A stretch of DNA of 7,874 nt. Origin: Candidatus Peregrinibacteria bacterium. Its GTDB lineage: Bacteria > Patescibacteriota > Gracilibacteria > UBA1369 > PNNO01. Shown here in pieces: positions 6,400 through 7,874 of this stretch; the stretch's first letter is position 1; every line of letters begins with the position of its first letter. A program made the position numbers and the translations under genes. The stretch spans positions 1-7,874 of the forward strand of contig JAUVDZ010000053.1 in NCBI GenBank assembly GCA_030595015.1. The letters are read 5' to 3'. The notes below the pieces were generated by a model. It was not told the DNA's origin. It searched no databases and was given only the letters and a program-made list of their open reading frames with translations.

Positions 6400-6503
6400 G
6401 TAGATGCAGCTAGACAGTTAGATTTATTTATAGATCTACGTCTAGCTACACCAAAAGAGTAGAAGCCCAAAAAAGTAGGAGAAGAGCGCGCTTCTGCTTT
6501 TTT
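6398..6503 (+). ncRNA. Candidate structured small RNA or tyrS leader
   Basis: In the 297-base gap between trmB and tyrS, bases 6398-6451 form a long hairpin. GTGTA pairs with TACAC (6447-6451). After a six-base bulge, GCTAGAC (6409-6415) pairs with GTCTAGC (6440-6446). An upper stem (6417-6426 with 6431-6439) closes a four-base loop. A Rho-independent terminator follows (6458-6503). tyrS appears to have its own promoter just after the T run, so this would be a separate short transcript; read-through into tyrS would instead make it an attenuator. It has no T-box consensus, no SRP RNA core (GGAAGCAGC) and no tRNA fold. I do not recognise a known family, and no protein-coding frame is evident. 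Confidence 0.4.
6458..6503 (+). terminator. Terminator upstream of tyrS, with alternative pairing
   Basis: AGTAGAAGC (6458-6466) pairs over nine positions (one G-U) with GCTTCTGCT (6490-6498), followed by T6 (6498-6503). A second 5' arm, AGAAG (6480-6484), can pair with the same CTTCT (6491-6495) to make a smaller hairpin next to the T run. Either fold gives a plausible terminator. Confidence 0.6.
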
Positions 6504-6507
6504 GTTG

Positions 6508-6536
6508 TTTACAGAAACTTCAAAATCTAATAGGAT
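6508..6536 (+). promoter_or_regulatory. tyrS promoter
   Basis: TTTACA (6508-6513, five of six to consensus) and TAGGAT (6531-6536) are 17 bases apart. The start would be near 6543, about 21 bases before the tyrS ATG. It begins five bases after the T run of the upstream terminator, which argues that tyrS is transcribed independently of the RNA before it. Confidence 0.45.
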
Positions 6537-6564
6537 TAATTAGGTAATTTTAAATAAATAAAAC

Positions 6565-7764
6565 ATGATCAACACTGATGATAAGGTAATTAATGAAATC
6601 CTGGATAGAGGGGTAGTTGAAGTTCACATAAGAAAAGAGCTTGAAAAGAAGTTGAAATCAGGGAAGCAATTAAGAATTAAGTTTGGAATTGATCCAACAG
6701 GTTCTGATTTGCATATTGGCCATGGTGTAGTTTTAAAAAAGCTTAGGCATTTTCAGGATGCGGGCCATAAGGTTATTTTGCTAATAGGTGACTATACAGC
6801 AAAAATTGGGGATCCTACAGGGAGAACGGAGACGAGAAAAATGCTTACAGATGATCAAATCAAAGAAAACATGAAAAGTTATACTGATCAGGCGGGATTA
6901 ATTTTAGATATGGATAAAATTGAAGTTAGATATAATTCTGAATGGCTGGCAAAACTTGAAATGGCTGAATTATTACAATTAACATCAATTAAAACAGTTG
7001 CACAAATTCTACATAGAAGTGATTTTAAGAAAAGAATGCAGGAAGATATAGATATATCACTTTCAGAATTTCTTTATCCAATAATGCAGGGTTACGATTC
7101 TGTTATATTAAAAGCTGATGTTGAATTGGGCGGAACTGAACAAACATTTAATATGCTTGTTGGGCGTGATCTTCAAAAACACTACGAACAAAGACAGCAG
7201 GATGTGATGACTGTCCCAATCCTAGAAGGATTGGATGGTGTACAAAAAATGAGCAAATCATATGATAACTATATCGGTCTTACAGATACTCCTGAAGAAA
7301 TGTTCGGAAAAGTTATGAGTATTCCTGATAATCTAATTACTAAATATTTAGAATTAGCTACAGAAGTTTCGTTAGATGAGATTAAGAAAATTGAAAAAGC
7401 TACAAAAGACGGAGAAAACCCTATGCAATACAAAAAGTTTGCAGCTAAAGAAATTATCAAAATCTACCATGATGAAGCTGCTGCTGATAAAGCTGAAGAA
7501 CAATTTACAAAAGTATTTAGTGAAAATAAATTGCCCGATGATATTGAATTACGAAAATTTGCAGAAGATTCAATAAATATTGTTGAACTCATTGCTTCAA
7601 ATGAATTAGCTTCTTCAAAAAGTGAAGCTAAACGATTAATCGATCAGGGTGCCGTTAAAGTGAATGGAGAGAAATTAGTGAATCCTGATCAATCTATCGA
7701 TTTAAATAAAGAAACTCTTATTCAGGTAGGAAAACGTAAGTTTTTAAAAGTTGTTAAAGGGTAA
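6565..7764 (+). CDS. tyrS: Tyrosyl-tRNA synthetase, TyrZ type
   Basis: Charges tRNA-Tyr with tyrosine in the cytoplasm. The 399 residues show the class I Rossmann catalytic core with the HIGH motif at 50-53 (within GIDPTGSDLHIGHG) and KMSKS at 228-232. The tyrosine-pocket segment is YPIMQGYD (171-178), where Tyr, Gln and Asp recognise the substrate. GGTEQTFNMLVGRDLQ (189-204) and the approximately 400-residue length place it with the TyrZ (type 2) enzymes rather than the classical TyrS form. A C-terminal S4 domain (about 335-399, with SKSEAKRLIDQGAVKVNG) binds tRNA. The ATG at 6565 lacks a Shine-Dalgarno sequence. No T-box leader is present, although a terminator lies upstream. Confidence 0.98.
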   Translation: MINTDDKVINEILDRGVVEVHIRKELEKKLKSGKQLRIKFGIDPTGSDLHIGHGVVLKKLRHFQDAGHKVILLIGDYTAKIGDPTGRTETRKMLTDDQIKENMKSYTDQAGLILDMDKIEVRYNSEWLAKLEMAELLQLTSIKTVAQILHRSDFKKRMQEDIDISLSEFLYPIMQGYDSVILKADVELGGTEQTFNMLVGRDLQKHYEQRQQDVMTVPILEGLDGVQKMSKSYDNYIGLTDTPEEMFGKVMSIPDNLITKYLELATEVSLDEIKKIEKATKDGENPMQYKKFAAKEIIKIYHDEAAADKAEEQFTKVFSENKLPDDIELRKFAEDSINIVELIASNELASSKSEAKRLIDQGAVKVNGEKLVNPDQSIDLNKETLIQVGKRKFLKVVKG

Positions 7765-7780
7765 ATCTATATGCTAAAAT
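7751..7780 (+). promoter_or_regulatory. Promoter of the gene at 7808, extended -10 type
   Basis: TAAAAT (7775-7780) with an extended TGC (7772-7774) is preceded 18 bases upstream by TTGTTA (7751-7756), which lies in the last tyrS codons. The start near 7787 leaves a leader of about 21 bases to the ATG at 7808. The -10 TGCTAAAAT closely resembles TGCTAGAAT at obg. Confidence 0.5.
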
Positions 7781-7806
7781 TGTTTACCTGATAAACAAAG
7801 CTTTTT
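7780..7806 (+). terminator. Hairpin after tyrS: terminator or operator
   Basis: TTGTTTA (7780-7786) and TAAACAA (7792-7798) form a perfect seven-pair, AT-rich stem with loop CCTGA, followed by AGC and five T (7802-7806). It could end tyrS transcription. It also covers the predicted start site of the next gene's promoter, so as DNA it could be an operator. Confidence 0.4.
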
Positions 7807-7807
7807 C

Positions 7808-7874
7808 ATGCTAAAAACTCCTCTTAAAGATATTTTAAGAACAACATCCAGGCATTTGGGTAAGCTTAAAGATC
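7808..7874 (+). CDS. Start of an unidentified gene (3' end outside window)
   Basis: An ATG at 7808 opens a frame of 22 codons to the window edge, beginning MLKTPLKDILRTTSRHLG. Support comes from the promoter at 7751-7780, whose spacing to the ATG (about 21 bases) matches that inferred for obg, rplU and tyrS, and from the lack of any competing frame. The stretch is basic and probably helical, with no signal peptide or membrane segment in view. It is too short to assign a family. As with its neighbours, no Shine-Dalgarno sequence is seen. Confidence 0.55.
   Translation, partial: MLKTPLKDILRTTSRHLGKLKD

Noticed and set aside
6268..6564. T-box riboswitch in front of tyrS
   Set aside because: A terminator is present, but the T-box consensus (AGGGTGGNACCGCG-like) and a tyrosine specifier loop are not seen.
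7771..7791. Mini-frame ATG...TGA of six codons after tyrS
   Set aside because: It lies on the -10 element and ahead of the predicted transcript start; too short and without support.
1..7874. CRISPR array, insertion sequence, toxin-antitoxin or phage module
   Set aside because: No regularly spaced repeats, transposase, terminal inverted repeats or small paired genes were found; the genes are housekeeping.

Overview
This AT-rich window with short intergenic gaps looks like a bacterial housekeeping segment, most likely from a Candidate Phyla Radiation (Patescibacteria) genome. The evidence for that is indirect. A TrmB-type regulator (mostly archaeal, but common in this radiation) sits among bacterial translation genes. 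UvrC has an unusual architecture, the usual rplU-rpmA-obg order is broken, and almost no start codon has a Shine-Dalgarno sequence. TGA is a real stop (obg ends on TGA exactly at the end of its last domain), so the TGA-glycine code of Gracilibacteria/Absconditabacteria is not in use.

Layout, left to right. Bases 1-1931 (+) hold the 3' part of uvrC (nucleotide excision repair); its first codons lie outside the window. Bases 2041-2127 (-) hold a complete tRNA-Leu(CAA). Its promoter overlaps a divergent promoter that serves obg. Bases 2232-4120 (+) hold obg and pth, joined by an ATGA stop/start overlap. rplU (ribosomal protein L21) follows at 4176-4565 with its own promoter. A minus-strand pair converges on rplU: an RluD-type pseudouridine synthase (4562-5476) preceded by a TrmB-like regulator (5479-6267). 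The stop codons of rplU and rluD share the same TTAA, and the rplU terminator lies inside the rluD coding sequence.

Bases 6268-6564 carry no protein gene. They hold a possible trmB promoter with an inverted repeat, then a promoter-like sequence, a 54-base hairpin and a Rho-independent terminator that together could make a small RNA, and then a separate tyrS promoter. tyrS (6565-7764, TyrZ type) follows. The first 22 codons of an unidentified gene start at 7808 behind their own promoter.

Most genes serve translation: Obg (50S assembly GTPase), Pth (peptidyl-tRNA recycling), L21 (50S subunit), RluD-like (23S rRNA modification), TyrRS and tRNA-Leu (decoding). UvrC (DNA repair) and the TrmB-like regulator are the exceptions. 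I found no mobile element, CRISPR array, phage gene or obvious new defence system. The points most worth checking are the extra domain within UvrC and its missing C-terminal HhH region, the candidate structured RNA before tyrS, the repetitive GC-richer tail of L21, and the interlocked 3' ends of rplU and rluD.
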